This document shows, one piece after another, positions 51,953 to 60,899 of a DNA stretch of 64,000 nt. The first letter of the stretch is position 1; each line of letters opens with the position of its first letter. The position numbers and the translations under genes are program-made. The notes beneath the pieces were generated by a model that worked only from the letters and a program-made list of their open reading frames with translations, ran no database searches and was not told where the DNA came from. This DNA comes from CBDCKN01 sp965219035 (GTDB lineage Bacteria > Gemmatimonadota > Gemmatimonadetes > Longimicrobiales > Gaopeijiaceae), in contig CBDCMR010000002.1 of NCBI GenBank assembly GCA_965219035.1, forward strand, positions 186,001-250,000. Reading direction: 5' to 3'.

Positions 51953-53320
51953 ATGAGATACCGTCCGACGAGACCAGAAACCGTAATCCAAGCCTGTGGC
52001 CGGGCCATTGGCGCCGTGCTGCTTATCGGGGTGGCCCTGGCGAGCACGGCCAGGCCGGCCTTCGGCCAGAACCCCCCGGGCCTCACCGACGTAGTCGAGC
52101 AGGTCGCCGCGGTGGTGGGCGACTCCGTGGTCCTGATGACAGAGGTCGATTCCTACCTTCTTCGGTTGGCATCGCAGGGTTGGACACGGCCGGAGACAAC
52201 GGCCGAGCTCATGGCCTTCAAAGCCGACGTGCTCGATCTCCTCATCAACGAACAGCTGGTGATCCAGGATGCAGGGCGGGACAGCACCCTCGCGGTCAGT
52301 GAAGAGGAGCTGGAAGGCCGGCTTCAGCTGGAGATCGACGGCCAGGTCCGTCAGTTCGGCACCCTCGCGCGGCTACAAGAGGCTCTCGCGGCGCAGAACA
52401 TGACGATGTCCGTCTTCCGCGACCAACGCAGAGACGCCATCAAGCGTCAGCTGCTGCAAGAGCGCTACATGGCGAAGAAGGGCCGGAGTGCCATGGAGAT
52501 CTACGTCTCCGAGGCGGAGCTCAGGGCCTTCTTCGAGGAGAACCGGGAGCAGATGCCCCAGGTCCCTCCAACCGTCCGCTTCATGAATCTCCAGCTAAAG
52601 CCCGAACCGTCCGACTCCGCCAAGGCAGCGGCGGTCGCGGAGGCGGAGAGCATCGTGCAGATGATCAGAGACGGCACCGACGACGACTTCGGAGAGCTGG
52701 CGAAGCAGTATTCGGACGGACCGTCGGCTGAGGACGGGGGAGAGCTCGGCTGGATCCGCCGTGACGGCAGCCTCGTCGAGGAGTTTGAGGAGGCCGCGTT
52801 TCTGCTGGCACCCGGGGTGGTGAGCGTCCCGGTGGAGACCGAGTTCGGGTACCACCTCATCCTGGTCGAGCGGGTGCGTGGCGGAGAGCGACGGGTGCGG
52901 CATATCCTCATCCAGCCGGAGATCACGGAGGCGGATATCACCGCCAACCTGGAACGTGCAATCGAGGTCCGGAATCGGCTCCTCGCCGGAGAGGAGATGG
53001 CGGATCTGTCCGACGAGCCCGTGGACACGCTGGATCTGACCATCGCGGAGGTGAACCAGATGTCAGGCGCCTACGCTCGCGCCCTCCAAGACGCGGGGCC
53101 AGGTGACATCCTGGGCCCCCTGCGCCTCGAGGAGGCCCGATCCGGGAGCACGATCGGGATCGTGAGGGTGATGGAAATCAAGGGCGGCGGGACGCTCCAG
53201 TTCGAGGACGTCCGGGATCAGATCGAAGCCCGCCTAAAGTCCGAACACCTCAGCAAGAAAGTGGTCGAAGGCTTGAGGAACCGCGTATTCATCGAAGTCC
53301 GCCTCGTCGGAGCGCGCTGA
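51953..53320 (+). CDS. surA: SurA-like periplasmic chaperone/peptidyl-prolyl isomerase
   Basis: 455 residues from ATG at 51953; TTG at 51893 is an alternative because it overlaps the previous stop. A signal peptide (AIGAVLLIGVALASTARPAFG) is followed by the SurA N-domain (VAAVVGDSVVLMTEVDSYLLR, LLINEQLVIQDAGRD). The parvulin domain follows (DDFGELAKQYSDGPSAEDGG and ELGWIRRDGSLVEEF, GYHLILVERVRGGERRVRHIL). The order surA then pdxA is the same as in many proteobacteria. It likely escorts outer membrane proteins. The gene_symbol is by domain layout and synteny. Confidence 0.85.
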   Translation: MRYRPTRPETVIQACGRAIGAVLLIGVALASTARPAFGQNPPGLTDVVEQVAAVVGDSVVLMTEVDSYLLRLASQGWTRPETTAELMAFKADVLDLLINEQLVIQDAGRDSTLAVSEEELEGRLQLEIDGQVRQFGTLARLQEALAAQNMTMSVFRDQRRDAIKRQLLQERYMAKKGRSAMEIYVSEAELRAFFEENREQMPQVPPTVRFMNLQLKPEPSDSAKAAAVAEAESIVQMIRDGTDDDFGELAKQYSDGPSAEDGGELGWIRRDGSLVEEFEEAAFLLAPGVVSVPVETEFGYHLILVERVRGGERRVRHILIQPEITEADITANLERAIEVRNRLLAGEEMADLSDEPVDTLDLTIAEVNQMSGAYARALQDAGPGDILGPLRLEEARSGSTIGIVRVMEIKGGGTLQFEDVRDQIEARLKSEHLSKKVVEGLRNRVFIEVRLVGAR

Positions 53321-53335
53321 CGCACTGTATCTGCC

Positions 53336-54280
53336 ATGTCGGTGATCCGTTTAGCGGTCACGCTCGGTGACCCAAGGGGCATCGGGCCCGAGATCGTAGC
53401 GAAGGCCATCCGGAGCCTTCAGGACGGACATGCCGCCTCCCCGGTCGTTCTGGTCGGCCCGCAAGGCTTCGACCCCGGACTTGGCCCCTACGAGTCTGTG
53501 GGTCCATTCGACGGGTCGGAGGCGTCGGCGGGCGCGGTGGCCGCCCTCGCCATAGAGCGTGCGGTGACCCTGGCCGGGGAAGGGTCGGTCTCGGCCATCG
53601 TCACGGGTCCCATACACAAACCGGCGCTACGGGTGGCCGGCTATTCCGACCCAGGCCATACCGAGATGCTCCAGCGGCTCACCGGCGCCCCCGAGGTAGG
53701 GATGCTCATGGCTGCCGAGGAGACGAAGGGCGGTGGCCCCCTCCGCGTGCTCCTGGCCACGACCCACGTCGCGCTGAGAAGAGTGTCCAATCTCGTCAGC
53801 CACCGGGTGCTGGTAGCTCAAACGTCTCTCTTGAGCGAAGCACTCAAGACCGACTGGCGAATCAAGGAGCCCCGGATCGGGCTGTGCGCTCTCAACCCCC
53901 ACGCGTCGGACGGAGGCCTTTTCGGGGACGAAGAGGCCGTAGTGTTCTTCCCTGCCGTGCAGGAGCTCCGGGAGGCGGGGGTGGACGTCCAGGGCCCTCT
54001 TCCAGCGGATACGGTCTTCGGCCGCGCCCTCAGGGGGGAGTTCGACGCCCTGGTGGCGCCCTACCATGACGTGGGGATGGCCGCGTTCAAGACCGTCGCG
54101 TTCGGGCGGGGTGTAAACGTCACCCTGGGACTGCCCTTCGTGCGAACGTCTCCCGACCACGGCACGGCCTTCGACCTGGTGGGAACCGACCGTGCCGACC
54201 CGTCTTCCATGGAAGAGGCGATCCGCTTGGCCGCATGCATCGTGAAGAACCGTTTTGACACGCTGGCCGCTCGAGCTTAG
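53336..54280 (+). CDS. pdxA: 4-hydroxythreonine-4-phosphate dehydrogenase
   Basis: 314 residues. Start RLAVTLGDPRGIGPEIVAKA is diagnostic. The substrate and metal-site histidines are in DPGHTEML, VAPYHDVGMAAFK and RTSPDHGTAFDL. It oxidises 4-phosphohydroxy-threonine in the DXP-independent branch of pyridoxal phosphate synthesis. It follows the SurA-like gene by 15 bases, so it probably shares its transcript. Confidence 0.95.
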   Translation: MSVIRLAVTLGDPRGIGPEIVAKAIRSLQDGHAASPVVLVGPQGFDPGLGPYESVGPFDGSEASAGAVAALAIERAVTLAGEGSVSAIVTGPIHKPALRVAGYSDPGHTEMLQRLTGAPEVGMLMAAEETKGGGPLRVLLATTHVALRRVSNLVSHRVLVAQTSLLSEALKTDWRIKEPRIGLCALNPHASDGGLFGDEEAVVFFPAVQELREAGVDVQGPLPADTVFGRALRGEFDALVAPYHDVGMAAFKTVAFGRGVNVTLGLPFVRTSPDHGTAFDLVGTDRADPSSMEEAIRLAACIVKNRFDTLAARA

Positions 54281-54316
54281 CTTTTCCTTCCGGGCACTCG
54301 TTGCTCCCGGAAGTGC

Positions 54317-55048
54317 ATGGGAAACACCAACTTACGGGGTCGCGACAACCGCGTGATCAAGCTCATTCAAGTCACGAAAGAGTACGCCCGGGCAGAGCCG
54401 GCCCTCAAAGACATCTCCTTCCACCTGCCCAAGGGACAGTTCGCCTTCCTCACGGGCCATTCGGGCTCGGGCAAATCCACCACGCTGCGGCTCGTCCACA
54501 TGGTGGAGCGACCTACCCGGGGAGAGATCCGGGTAAGCGGATTCTCGTCACAGCGCACCTCCCACCGCGAAATCTGGAAGCTTCGCCGCCGGGTCGGCTA
54601 CGTCTTCCAGGACTTCCGGCTGCTTCCGGACCGCACCGCGATGGAGAACGTGGCCTTCGCCCTCGAGGTGACGGGTGCTTCCAGGAAACAGATCCGGCCC
54701 CGTGCGCAGCGGCTGCTCGCGCAGGTGGGGTTGGCCCCGAAGGCCGGCTCCGCGATTCACGAGCTCTCCGGTGGAGAGCAGCAGCGGGTGGCCATCGCCC
54801 GTGCGCTCGCCAGTGAGCCCCTCCTCCTCCTGGCCGACGAGCCCACGGGCAACCTCGACGACCGCGCCACGCGCGGCATGATGGAGCTATTCTGGGAGAT
54901 CAATGCCATGGGGATGGCGGTGCTGATGGCCACACACGACGTGGAGCTGGTCCGCCGGTATCCGTCGGCGCGTGTCCTCGAGCTCGACCAGGGCCGGCTG
55001 GTCTACGACTCGGACGAGAAGCAAGCGGTATCCGGGAGCGCGGACTGA
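54317..55048 (+). CDS. ftsE: Cell division ABC transporter ATPase FtsE
   Basis: 243 residues. Walker A is GHSGSGKSTTLRL, the ABC signature is LSGGEQQRVAIARAL and Walker B is LLLLADEPTGNLDD, then the switch His in ATHD. VGYVFQDFRLLPDRTAMENV is typical of FtsE. ATG at 54317 has ggaag upstream; GTG at 54353 (VIKLIQV) would give the usual FtsE start. FtsX follows directly. FtsEX regulates peptidoglycan hydrolysis at the septum through an EnvC-like activator. Confidence 0.93.
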   Translation: MGNTNLRGRDNRVIKLIQVTKEYARAEPALKDISFHLPKGQFAFLTGHSGSGKSTTLRLVHMVERPTRGEIRVSGFSSQRTSHREIWKLRRRVGYVFQDFRLLPDRTAMENVAFALEVTGASRKQIRPRAQRLLAQVGLAPKAGSAIHELSGGEQQRVAIARALASEPLLLLADEPTGNLDDRATRGMMELFWEINAMGMAVLMATHDVELVRRYPSARVLELDQGRLVYDSDEKQAVSGSAD

Positions 55049-55049
55049 C

Positions 55050-55907
55050 GTGCTGTATTCCATACGCGAAGCCGTCATGGCTTTCCGGCGAGCCCCGCTT
55101 CTGACGAGCCTCTCGGCCGCCATGGTGGGCCTGGCACTCTTCGTGGTTGGATTGTTCGCGTTGGCGACTCACAACCTGAAGCTCGCCCTTGACATCCTGG
55201 AGGAACGGGTGGAGATCGTGGCGTACCTCCGGGACGACGCGAGCACCGACGAGATCGCCAACATGGAGAGGGCCCTCTCGGCCTTGCCCGAGGTCTTCGC
55301 CATCGAGTTCGTCACGAAGGACGAGGCGCTCGCAAAGGCACGCCGGGAGCTCCCCGAATTCCGCGAGGTGATGACGGATCTGGAGGTGAACCCTCTCCCG
55401 GCTTCGTTGGAGATACAGCTCCGAACGGGCAGCCGGACGCCGGCCACCGTCGAGCGACTGGCCCAGCAGGCGAGGCTGTATCCCTTCGTGGAGGAGGTCC
55501 AGTACGGTCAGGAGTGGGTGGAAAAGCTCTTCACGCTCCGGCGCGTGGGCGGTGTCACCGCCACTGTGCTGGGTTCTGCCTTCGCCGTGGTGGCCGCCCT
55601 CATCATAGGCACGGCGATCCGGATCGCCATCTTCGCCAGGCGGGAGGAGATCAAGGTGATGCAACTCGTGGGCGCCCGGAACGGCTTCATCCGGCGTCCC
55701 TTCCTCATCGAGGGCGGGATCACGGGGGCCTTGGGCGGAGCCCTGGCGATCGGACTCACGTACACGACCTTCAGAGCGGTCTTCCACTATCTCTTCTCCA
55801 TAGCCTGGATCCCCGTGGAGTGGGCCGGCGCGGGGCTTTTGATCGGAGTCGTCTTCGGCGTTATCGCCAGCAGCTTCGCCGTGCGCAAGCACCTGAGGGA
55901 GATCTGA
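55050..55907 (+). CDS. ftsX: Cell division protein FtsX
   Basis: 285 residues from GTG at 55050. FtsX layout: a first membrane span (LTSLSAAMVGLALFVVGLFAL), a periplasmic loop with the sequence EIVAYLRDDASTDEI and EVFAIEFVTKDEALAKAR, then three further membrane segments and a C-terminal VGVIASSFAVRKHL-like end. It couples FtsE to periplasmic hydrolase activation. The EnvC-like gene follows two bases after the stop. Confidence 0.93.
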   Translation: MLYSIREAVMAFRRAPLLTSLSAAMVGLALFVVGLFALATHNLKLALDILEERVEIVAYLRDDASTDEIANMERALSALPEVFAIEFVTKDEALAKARRELPEFREVMTDLEVNPLPASLEIQLRTGSRTPATVERLAQQARLYPFVEEVQYGQEWVEKLFTLRRVGGVTATVLGSAFAVVAALIIGTAIRIAIFARREEIKVMQLVGARNGFIRRPFLIEGGITGALGGALAIGLTYTTFRAVFHYLFSIAWIPVEWAGAGLLIGVVFGVIASSFAVRKHLREI

Positions 55908-55909
55908 CC

Positions 55910-57118
55910 GTGTCCCCGCTTCGGTCCGTGGGTATCCCCGCTCTACTGGCGGCTGCTCTCTTTGGACCGTCGAATCTCGCCGGCCAGGCTGGAGACATCC
56001 GCAGAGAGATCCTCGAGAGCCAGCGCCGGCTCGAGGAGGTCCGGGCCGAGCGGGAACTCCTTTGGCAGGAGATGTCCAACCTGGAGGGTCGGGTCCGCGA
56101 CGCGTCCGGCGAGCTCGCCAACATCGAGCGACAGATCAGTGCCTCCAGGTCGGCCTTGGGCGAAGTCGACTTTCAGGTGAACGCCGTCGCCGACGAGATC
56201 GAGAGTACGTCCCGGGACCTCGTGGTCACCAGGGACCGGCTGCAGACCGGTGCCGCCGTGCTCGACCGCCGGCTCCGGGACATCTACAAGCGGGGCCCCC
56301 TCCATGAGGTACGCGTCATGCTTGGAGCCGCATCTTTCTCGGACATGCTCACCCGGTATCGGTACCTGCGCCTTATCGCCTCGTACGATCGCACCCTGCT
56401 GGAGAGGGTTCAGGAGCTCGAGTCCGAGCTGGTCGTGGAGAACGACGATCTCCAGGGCCACATGTCCGACCTCGGCCGTCTGAGGCAGGCCAAGCAGGGA
56501 GAGGTCGTCTCGCTCCGCTCGGTGGAGGAGCGGCACAGGCGGGCGCTGGAGAACTACCGAGCCGAGGAAGGGCGGGCGGGAAGCCGTCTCGAGGAGCTGG
56601 ACAGTGACGAGATTCGTCTCACGCGGCTGGTCACCGACCTGGAGGCCCGGCGCATCGAAGTTGAGAGCCGGGCAGCCCCAGGAGGCCCGTTCGTCTCCTC
56701 CGAAGACGCGGGCTCGCTGGACTGGCCGGTCGACGGCGAGCTGATCTATCGCTTCGGTCGAGAGCAGAGGCCGAACGGGATCGTCCTCAGATGGAACGGC
56801 ATCGGGATCCAGGCCTCCACCGGCACGCCGGTGCGGGCCGTCCGGTACGGTACGGTCGTGCTGGCCGGGCCCTTCGAGGGGTACGGACCCACCGTCGTCC
56901 TGAGTCACGGTGAGGGCTTCTACACGCTCTACCTCTACCTCGAGGACATCGGAGTAATCCAGGGGCGGCGGGTCGATGCGGGTCAGGTCGTAGGGACGGT
57001 CGGCGGGTCCGATACGTCGGAAGGTCCACACGTCGAGTTCCAGGTCAGGGCGCCGGTGGACGGAGGGACCCCCCAGGCCAGGGATCCGCTCCAGTGGCTT
57101 CGGCCCCGAGGAAGGTGA
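55910..57118 (+). CDS. EnvC-like murein hydrolase activator with degenerate LytM domain
   Basis: 402 residues from GTG at 55910. A signal peptide (PALLAAALFGPSNLAGQ) is followed by long coiled coils (about 30-265) and a C-terminal LytM/M23 fold (GIGIQASTGTPVRAVRYG and following). Metal ligands of active M23 enzymes are missing. GxDI has become GIGI, the GHL position is LYLYLE, and HLHFE reads HVEFQ. This is what is expected for EnvC-type activators, which do not cut peptidoglycan themselves. It sits directly after ftsEX. Confidence 0.88.
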   Translation: MSPLRSVGIPALLAAALFGPSNLAGQAGDIRREILESQRRLEEVRAERELLWQEMSNLEGRVRDASGELANIERQISASRSALGEVDFQVNAVADEIESTSRDLVVTRDRLQTGAAVLDRRLRDIYKRGPLHEVRVMLGAASFSDMLTRYRYLRLIASYDRTLLERVQELESELVVENDDLQGHMSDLGRLRQAKQGEVVSLRSVEERHRRALENYRAEEGRAGSRLEELDSDEIRLTRLVTDLEARRIEVESRAAPGGPFVSSEDAGSLDWPVDGELIYRFGREQRPNGIVLRWNGIGIQASTGTPVRAVRYGTVVLAGPFEGYGPTVVLSHGEGFYTLYLYLEDIGVIQGRRVDAGQVVGTVGGSDTSEGPHVEFQVRAPVDGGTPQARDPLQWLRPRGR

Positions 57119-58263
57119 GCCTCCACCCCCTGGTCGGGCACGACGCTGTCCGCTCCTCGCTCGCCCTCGCCTGGCAGCGGGGCTCTCTTTCCGTCGGCCT
57201 GCTCATCCATGGGCCCAGAGGCGTCGGGAAGCAGCGACTGGCCCTGTGGCTGGGGCAGCTTCTCCTGTGCACGGATCCCACGCCGGACGGTCCCTGTGCC
57301 GAGTGTAAGGCGTGCCGCCTGTCCGTATCCTTGGAGCATCCGGATCTCCACTGGTACTTCCCGCTCCCGAAGCCGCAACGGGTCCGGCCGGACGAGCTCG
57401 GGGACGCCATGGAAGAGGCCCGTCATCAGGCCCTGGCCGACCGCCGAGAGAACACGCTCAGACCGGCCGTGACAGCCGAGGAGCCAACGGGCCTCTACCT
57501 TACTGTGGCCCAGCACCTGCGCTCGCAGGCCCAGAAGCGGCCGGCCATGGGTTCCAGGCAGGTCTTCGTCATCGGCGAAGCGGAGACCCTCGTGCCCCAG
57601 GAGTCTAGCCAGGCCGCAGCCAACGCGCTGCTGAAGCTCCTCGAGGAGCCACCCGCCAGCACGCTCCTCATCCTGACCTCCAGCGAGCCGGGTCGCCTCC
57701 TGGCCACGATCCGGTCCAGGACCATGCCGCTTCACCTGCCCGGACTCCCGGACCATGAGGTTGAGGCGTTCCTCGTCGAGGTGGCCGGAGCGGACCCGGA
57801 GATCGCGGGCCGAGCGGCGCTCCTGGGGAGAGGTTCCGTAGGCCGCGCCCTGGGGTTTCTCCCCGCGGGTGACGACCCGGGGCCGCTGGAAGAGCTCCGA
57901 CAGAAGGCCTTTCGTCTTTTGAAGGTGGCTTCCGCCCCGGACGCCGGTTCCATCTACCGGCAGTCTCTCGAATTCCCGCCCGTCCGTGGTCGCGGCCTGA
58001 TACCGCTCCTCGATCTGTTGGAGGATGCCCTCAGGGATCTGTCCGCCACGGCCGCGGGAGCTCCCGAGAAGGTCATCAGCCGCGATACTGCAGAGTTCCT
58101 GGAACGGATCCGGACCGAGCGGGATATCCACCCTGTCGCGGTCGCCGACGCCTTCGAGAGGTTGCAGGAAGCCAAAGAGCTGGCGGCAGGGAACGTCAAC
58201 CCCCAACTCGTAGTTGCGGGGCTCTTGACCGGGATCCGAGAGGCATTGAATGGCAGCGTCTGA
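57094..58263 (+). CDS. holB: DNA polymerase III delta-prime subunit (clamp loader)
   Basis: 389 residues from GTG at 57094; GTG at 57115 (GTGA overlap) is an alternative. Walker A is HGPRGVGKQRLALWLG and a zinc-type cluster CxxC is in GPCAECKACR. QAAANALLKLLEEPPASTLLILTS and ATIRSRTM (sensor-1 and the SRC-like motif, here SRT) are typical of delta-prime. It helps load the sliding clamp. Its 3' end overlaps moaC by 14 bases. It is longer than E. coli HolB (about 334 residues) mainly by an insert after the zinc region. Confidence 0.88.
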   Translation: MASAPRKVSLHPLVGHDAVRSSLALAWQRGSLSVGLLIHGPRGVGKQRLALWLGQLLLCTDPTPDGPCAECKACRLSVSLEHPDLHWYFPLPKPQRVRPDELGDAMEEARHQALADRRENTLRPAVTAEEPTGLYLTVAQHLRSQAQKRPAMGSRQVFVIGEAETLVPQESSQAAANALLKLLEEPPASTLLILTSSEPGRLLATIRSRTMPLHLPGLPDHEVEAFLVEVAGADPEIAGRAALLGRGSVGRALGFLPAGDDPGPLEELRQKAFRLLKVASAPDAGSIYRQSLEFPPVRGRGLIPLLDLLEDALRDLSATAAGAPEKVISRDTAEFLERIRTERDIHPVAVADAFERLQEAKELAAGNVNPQLVVAGLLTGIREALNGSV

Positions 58264-58762
58264 TCAGGACGACACTCCGGGTAACGGAGGTCTGACCCAT
58301 CTGGACCCCAGAGGGCACGCGCGCATGGTGGACGTCTCGGAAAAGAACGTCTCCCAGCGCATCGCCGTGGCCGAAGGCCGTATTCGCATGTCGCCCAAGA
58401 CCCTGGCTGCCATCGAGGCAGGCGACGTGAAGAAGGGCGATGTGCTGCAGCTGGCCCGCTTGGCCGCCATCTCAGCCGGAAAGCGCACCGGAGATCTCAT
58501 TCCACTCTGCCACGTGCTTCCTGGAGCCTCCTTTAGCATTGACGTGGCGACGGATCCGGCCCTCCCGGGAGTCGTCGTACGCGCCGAGGTGAAGGTCGCC
58601 GGGCAGACCGGAGTGGAGATGGAAAGCCTCACCGCTGTGACCGTGGGCCTGCTTACGGTGTACGACATGGCCAAGTCCCTGGATAGCGGCATGGTGATCG
58701 AGGGAGTCCGCCTCCTCCTGAAGGAGGGCGGGAAGTCCGGTCGGTGGTCCGCCGACGTTTAG
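58250..58762 (+). CDS. moaC: Cyclic pyranopterin monophosphate synthase accessory protein (MoaC)
   Basis: 170 residues. Conserved parts: DVSEKNVSQRIAVAEGRI, KKGDVLQLARLAAISAGKRTG, LIPLCHVLP and VEMESLTAVTVGLLTVYDMAKSLD with the catalytic Lys. It makes cPMP, the first dedicated step of molybdenum cofactor synthesis, together with MoaA. No moaA, moaD or moaE is nearby, so the gene is detached from the usual cluster. Confidence 0.95.
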   Translation: MAASDQDDTPGNGGLTHLDPRGHARMVDVSEKNVSQRIAVAEGRIRMSPKTLAAIEAGDVKKGDVLQLARLAAISAGKRTGDLIPLCHVLPGASFSIDVATDPALPGVVVRAEVKVAGQTGVEMESLTAVTVGLLTVYDMAKSLDSGMVIEGVRLLLKEGGKSGRWSADV

Positions 58763-58802
58763 ACACCAGAAGGCAGCTCGATTCACTCTTGGAGAAGCGT
58801 CC

Positions 58803-60383
58803 GTGAGATACTCATTCCCGGTTCTTTTCGTGGTCCTCGGGGTCGGCGCCTGCGCCAGAGGCGCCACCACGCAGCCCGCGGCGCCTCCAGCCCAACCGGA
58901 GGCCACGCGCCCCGGAGCCGACTACACGGGCTCCACTAACCGGGCGGCAGCAACCATCAGGGCAGACGAGATTCTCGAGCACATCGAGTTCCTCGCCAGC
59001 GACGAGTTGGGAGGTCGCGACACTCCGAGCCCCGGCCTCGAGGCTGCGGCCGAGTACCTGGCCGCGGAGCTCGAAAGTGCCGGCCTCGAGCCCGCCGGCG
59101 ACGACGGCACGTTCTTTCAGCGTTTCCCCTACACTCGCACCGCCATGGACACCGAGCGCAGGCGTCTAGGATACGAGAGTGCCTCCGGAGCGGAGGAACT
59201 CGAGTTCGGACAAGACTACTATGTGATTCCCGGACAGCAAATCGCCGACGACACGGAGGCTGTCTTCGGCGGCCGGGCCGGGCAGCCGGCCGCCGACCTC
59301 GTACAGGTGGTCCGGGGCAAGGTCCTCCTCTTCGCTACCGACGGGAATCCGGTGGTGGGCACGGGCGAGGCACTCATGAGCGCGTTCCAGGCTGCCGCGC
59401 AGGGAGGAGCCTCCGCGGTGGTCCTCCTTCTGGACGACACCAACACTCCCGACAGCATCCTCGACCTGGCCAGCGGGATCCAGGGCGCCGGATTGGCCAC
59501 CCCACTTCCTGTCGTCGGCCTGTCCCCCGAGAGGTCCCGTGAGCTACTCGCGGCTGGCGGCCTGGACCTGCCGTCCCTGCGGGAGTCCCCTCCACAGAGC
59601 GCCATCACCCTGGAAGGGGTCACCATGACGGTGGCGGCACCCTTCGAGATATCGGAGCACACTCCCCCCAACGTAATAGCCATGTTCAGGGGGAGTGACC
59701 CCGTCCTCCGGAACGAGTACATCGTCTACAGCGCCCACTTCGACCACGTGGGCATCGGGCTGACCGACGAAGCCGGGGACTCCATCTACAACGGCGCCGA
59801 CGACGACGCGTCCGGCACCTCGGTGCTCCTTGAGACCGCGGCCGCGTTCGCGGCCATGGATGTGCGCCCGGCACGCTCCGTGATCTTCCTTGCCGTGAGT
59901 GGAGAGGAGAAGGGGCTCCTCGGATCGAAGTACTTCTCCGAGAATCCCACGGTGCCCATCGACGACATCATCATGAACATCAACATGGACATGGTGGGCA
60001 GAAACCATCCCGACACAGTCATCGCCGTGGGCCGACAGTACACCAATCTCGGCGCCCTTACGGACCGTATCCTCCAGGAGCACCCCGAGCTCGGGTTCAC
60101 GGTCATCGAGGATCCGAAGCCCGAAGAACAGGCCTTCTTCCGGAGCGATCACCTCCACTTCGTCAACAAGGACATCCCCGCGATCTTCTACACCACGTGG
60201 GTCCATGAGGACTACCACAAGCCCTCCGACGAAGCACATCTCATCGACTCGGAGAAGACGGCGCGCGTCGCGAAGATGGTGTTCTACCTGGGCGCACGCA
60301 TCGCCGCTGGGGACGAGGACCCGGAGTGGACGGAGGACGGCCTGGCCGAGGTCCAAAGGATCATCGCCGAGAGCGGGAACTGA
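58803..60383 (+). CDS. M28-family aminopeptidase lipoprotein with PA domain
   Basis: 526 residues from GTG at 58803. The N-terminus has a lipobox (LFVVLGVGAC), so the mature protein begins at Cys and is probably attached to the outer membrane. A PA-type insert (about 120-260) is followed by the M28 peptidase domain with the zinc ligands His and Asp in IVYSAHFDHVG and NGADDDASGTSVLLE, Glu-Glu in SGEEKGLLGS, Asp in NINMDMVGR and the last His in TTWVHEDYHKPSDE. It likely trims peptides in the periplasm. It converges on the truncated transglycosylase fragment. Confidence 0.92.
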   Translation: MRYSFPVLFVVLGVGACARGATTQPAAPPAQPEATRPGADYTGSTNRAAATIRADEILEHIEFLASDELGGRDTPSPGLEAAAEYLAAELESAGLEPAGDDGTFFQRFPYTRTAMDTERRRLGYESASGAEELEFGQDYYVIPGQQIADDTEAVFGGRAGQPAADLVQVVRGKVLLFATDGNPVVGTGEALMSAFQAAAQGGASAVVLLLDDTNTPDSILDLASGIQGAGLATPLPVVGLSPERSRELLAAGGLDLPSLRESPPQSAITLEGVTMTVAAPFEISEHTPPNVIAMFRGSDPVLRNEYIVYSAHFDHVGIGLTDEAGDSIYNGADDDASGTSVLLETAAAFAAMDVRPARSVIFLAVSGEEKGLLGSKYFSENPTVPIDDIIMNINMDMVGRNHPDTVIAVGRQYTNLGALTDRILQEHPELGFTVIEDPKPEEQAFFRSDHLHFVNKDIPAIFYTTWVHEDYHKPSDEAHLIDSEKTARVAKMVFYLGARIAAGDEDPEWTEDGLAEVQRIIAESGN

Positions 60384-60416
60384 CCGGGAGCCCGACCCCG
60401 AAAGGCCACCGCCCAG

Positions 60417-60899
60417 TCAACTCGGCCCTGGGAGCCGTGGGACGACGACCCACTGCCCGATCTGGAGGCGACGGGGCTCGATTCCAGGATTGGCGGCCTG
60501 CAGAAGGTCGACCCTCACCCCGTAGCGGAGCGCGATGTGCCTGAATGTCTCGCCGCTCCGCACCTGTGCTTCAAGAAGCGGACGCGCTGGTCCGGAGGGA
60601 TGAGCGCGTAATTTCTCTCGAACACGGAGCCTCGACCCTCCGGCACCCGGATGATCGTCTCCCGGTCCGGCGGTGTGAATTCGCGCACAAGCGGTGGATT
60701 AAGGGCTTCGATCGACTCCTGACGACTGTCGGCCGCCTCGGCGATCACGTCCACCGAGGTGGCGTCCGGAACGGTCAACTCCTCGAAGCACAGAGGCGTC
60801 GTGGAAGGAAGCGCGAATCCGTACCGCTCGGGGGAGCCCGCGAGCGTGGAAGCCGCGAGTAGCTTCGGGATGAAGTCTCGCGCCTCGGGCGGAAGCAAC
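60417..60899 (-). pseudogene. C-terminal fragment of a LysM-type lytic transglycosylase (MltD-like), frameshifted
   Basis: Residues LLPPEARDFIPKLLAAS, then VPDATSVDVIAEAADS and RETIIRVPEGRGSVF match the C-terminal part of MltD-like transglycosylases. After one missing base at about 60563-60565 the frame goes on as VRSGETFRHIALRYGVRV and PRRLQIGQWVVVP, a LysM repeat. The catalytic N-terminal domain is absent. The upstream border (about 60896-60905) is joined to an aminotransferase fragment. Confidence 0.8.
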
